This document shows positions 62,137 through 64,000 of a stretch of 64,000 nt of DNA, piece by piece; positions within the stretch are counted from its first letter, which is position 1; each line of letters opens with the position of its first letter. Location of the stretch: the NCBI GenBank assembly GCA_014338405.1, contig JTDE01021441.1:1-64000 (forward strand), written 5' to 3'. The stretch comes from Paragonimus skrjabini miyazakii (Eukaryota; Platyhelminthes; Trematoda; Plagiorchiida; Troglotrematidae). Made by a program: the position numbers and the translations under genes. Below the pieces are notes generated by a model. It was not told where the DNA came from, made no database searches, and saw nothing but the letters and a program-made list of their open reading frames with translations.

Positions 62137-62379
62137 CACAGTATTTCGTTTCAAAATGGAATCAAATGGAAATTCTATGGAATGTCTGACTTTGGTGATT
62201 TGTTTGAATTTGTGCCTACGAGCGGTAATCACCAGTTTCAGCTATCAGTGGAAAAAATACGGAATTTTCCGTTACCCAAGATGTTCAGTGGTAAACAGTG
62301 TGATTTGTTGTTCAAGACTGCGCGACGAACGAAGGCAGTTCCAAACAAAAAGCTCGTTCATTCTGATGAAATGGAGTAA
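62137..62379 (+). CDS. Exon-like plus-strand ORF, unknown protein
   Basis: The frame runs SISFQNGIKWKFYGMSDFGD then LFEFVPTSGNHQFQLSVEKI and NFPLPKMFSGKQCDLLFKTA, ending VHSDEME and a stop. It is well balanced in charged and aromatic residues, unlike most chance frames nearby. The sequence GAGCACAG just upstream could serve as a splice acceptor, which would make it a terminal exon of a plus-strand gene nested in or flanking the kinase. No partner exon was found. It may instead be part of an unrecognised mobile element. Confidence 0.27.
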   Translation, partial: HSISFQNGIKWKFYGMSDFGDLFEFVPTSGNHQFQLSVEKIRNFPLPKMFSGKQCDLLFKTARRTKAVPNKKLVHSDEME

Positions 62380-62864
62380 ATATCCAATAGGATAGGCGAG
62401 AAGATAATGTAATACAAGCCCCACAATAGGGAAAATTGCAATTTAGCCGAGTCAGTTTATCTAGGGATATACGTGAATACTTACACCGTGGAACAAAAGA
62501 TAGGCTGGAGCAGTTGGCATCACATATTCCGCGTCAGTCAGGCCTAACGTGCACTTGGTTCTTACTGTTCATTCGCTGTACTTTTAGTGAAGTGAACTCC
62601 ATTTTTAGGTATCGAGTAATTAGATGGTCCTTGTTGATACCTGCTACTCTTCGTCAGAACAGCCACAGCTGCAACGAATCTGGAAATTCCATACTCAAGA
62701 ACAACGGAAAACTGGTTTGAACAAGTTCACTCACGTTCGCTCTGTTGCGCCCCGTTCAGTAAAGGCCACCCAGCCAATCGCAGCCAAGACGTAGGTTCGC
62801 TTAAAACATTGATGAGTAGACGAAACCAACCATACGCACGTTGGGTCTAGGCTATATCGGTTAG

Positions 62865-63673
62865 TAATGTAAACTAGAACAGTAGACGTGACGAACAATT
62901 GTTTTCGATAATTAATCATCAGATCAATACAATTATATAGATTCAGCAAAATTTAAAAAAAAACAGTGTGTACACAAGACAAAGAGGTTTAACAGAATGT
63001 CATTGGATCAAGCAGAACGTTACAAAATATCCAGGCTTGCATAGGTCATTCACTCAGGGAGCAAATCACCAGTGGTAACGATTGGTGGTTTGGAGTTCCA
63101 TACATCATTACGTCACAAAGTTATCGGTTGGAGTTTGGATGGGCATACAGACTGATGGCCACGGCAACTGCAGGGCTTGCACGAATTTTTTTGTGTGAAC
63201 ACAAAATCGGATTGCGCAATCGAGTGGCGATCGATTCAGCGGTAGCCAACATCCGTTGTCTGACCAGTTTTGGGTGGTTTATCGCGACTTTGTAGACAAC
63301 ACGGAACGCCTGAGTGGGGTCAACCCGGTGATCAGTGTCTGCCAGATGTGCAACGACTGCGCTGTTGATAGATTTGGTTGAACCTGTTCCGAGCCACGCT
63401 GGATGGTGTTCTTTGATCCGTTTTGACAAACGCCTCGTCGTGCGACCTACATATTCTGCTGTACAACAGCAGGAAAATGAGTATACAACCATGGATTGAT
63501 CGAGGACAGAGAGTTTGTCTTTCAAGCTTAAAGTCAGCAAGGGGGATGTGGCAACGCTGCGCAGTTGGTTCACCACGGATTATGCTGAATCTATATAATT
63601 GTATTGATCTGATGATGAATTATCGAAAACAATTGTTCGTCCCGTCTACTGTTCTATGATTTAATGTAAACTA
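62865..63673 (-). mobile_element. 5'-truncated Penelope-like element with GIY-YIG domain and inverted ends
   Basis: The element spans 62877-63661 between 12-bp duplications TAATGTAAACTA at 62865-62876 and 63662-63673. On the minus strand, 63121-63576 is an uninterrupted 151-codon frame with VVYSFSCCCTAEYVGRTT, KRIKEHHPAWLGTG and RQRMLATAESIATRL, the full GIY-YIG domain and C-terminus of a Penelope-like protein. It is the best preserved Penelope coding piece here. The Met at 63576 is not a true start, since the RT domain upstream is missing. Inverted ends of about 80 bp lie at 62877-62950 and 63582-63660, nearly identical as reverse complements. The open frame and clean duplications point to a fairly young insertion. 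Confidence 0.88.
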
Positions 63674-64000
63674 CTTCTAACCATATTTCGTTCAGCAACA
63701 TAAGTAATCGTGCATATCTATAAGTAGGGTGCAAATCATTGTAGAGGTCGTTTGTGTTATTATGTTACAGCTTGTCGTGCTAGATCTTCAACCCTATTCA
63801 AAAGAAAAATTGAACTCTGTGTTTATCAATCAGCAATAATTTTACCTCGCATGAAACATCGAGCAGAAAATCGCATGATGTAATACATACGTCTGCCTGT
63901 GCGATGGAAAATAGATAAAGCGTTCTAATCGGATTTCTTTCCAGCCCGTCTTATAAAAAACTACGTTGGGAGTCACCAAGTATACCCGTGATTGTTGATC

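Larger units (their letters stand above)
59319..64000. other. Upstream intron or 5' flank of kinase
   Basis: I searched the minus strand by eye for an SH3 exon (ALYDY, WW, GYIPSNYV patterns) and found none. It contains an RTE fragment, an old family A copy, the ORF at 62137 and the Penelope copy at 62877. The last 330 bp are AT-rich with no feature. Confidence 0.5.

Noticed and set aside
62809..62835. TTGATGAGTAGACGAAACC, resembling a hammerhead with a two-pair stem II
   Set aside because: The first base of the core is changed and the loop would be two bases, which is not a credible fold. It may be a relic related to the family A 5' end.

Overview
This window looks like nuclear DNA from a parasitic flatworm, most likely a digenean trematode. 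It is AT-rich and has a typical intron-exon structure with very long introns. It carries Penelope-like elements with GIY-YIG endonucleases, RTE-type LINE fragments, and tRNA-derived short repeats with hammerhead ribozymes, a combination known from schistosomes and their relatives. I cannot name the species. A run of 100 Ns at 56099-56198 marks an assembly gap. The only host gene I recognise with confidence is a Src-family tyrosine kinase on the minus strand. Five exons can be placed with good splice sites and matching phases: 59215-59318 and 46340-46657 (SH2 domain, linker, glycine loop), 33271-33527 (N-lobe), 27838-27996 (catalytic and DFG loops) and 21726-22262 (C-lobe, tail, stop). The four introns are about 12.6, 12.8, 5.3 and 5.6 kb. 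No SH3 or N-terminal exon was found between 59318 and 64000, so the 5' end probably lies outside the window. Region by region: 1-21.7 kb lies downstream of the kinase. It holds a small Cys-rich ORF (3013-3243), a broken coding stretch (9141-9565), a GC-rich duplicated block (17.2-17.6 kb), a decayed Penelope-like element (18.3-19.6 kb), a probable solo LTR (19682-20144) and several repeat copies. From 21.7 to 59.3 kb lies the kinase, its introns filled with retroelement debris. From 59.3 to 64 kb lies the upstream intron or 5' flank, with a Penelope-like copy at 62877-63661 and an exon-like plus-strand ORF at 62137-62379. The most striking content is a set of retroelement families that carry hammerhead-ribozyme motifs. 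Family A is a tRNA-derived repeat of about 380 bp, with about a dozen copies here. The ribozyme lies downstream of a pol III A box and B box, and copies 7965-8009 and 41846-41890 keep the catalytic core with stem I changes that preserve pairing. Two copies (29203-29699 and 41738-42095) are foldback forms with inverted tails and 12-14 bp target-site duplications, and the internal unit points in opposite directions in the two. A second family (C) and a 187-bp hairpin also carry hammerhead-like cores. The Penelope-like copies carry inverted ends with a related but less certain motif. In families A and C the ribozyme stem III is a loopless palindrome, which suggests that the active form is a dimer. 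Everything here was read by eye, with no searches or folding runs.
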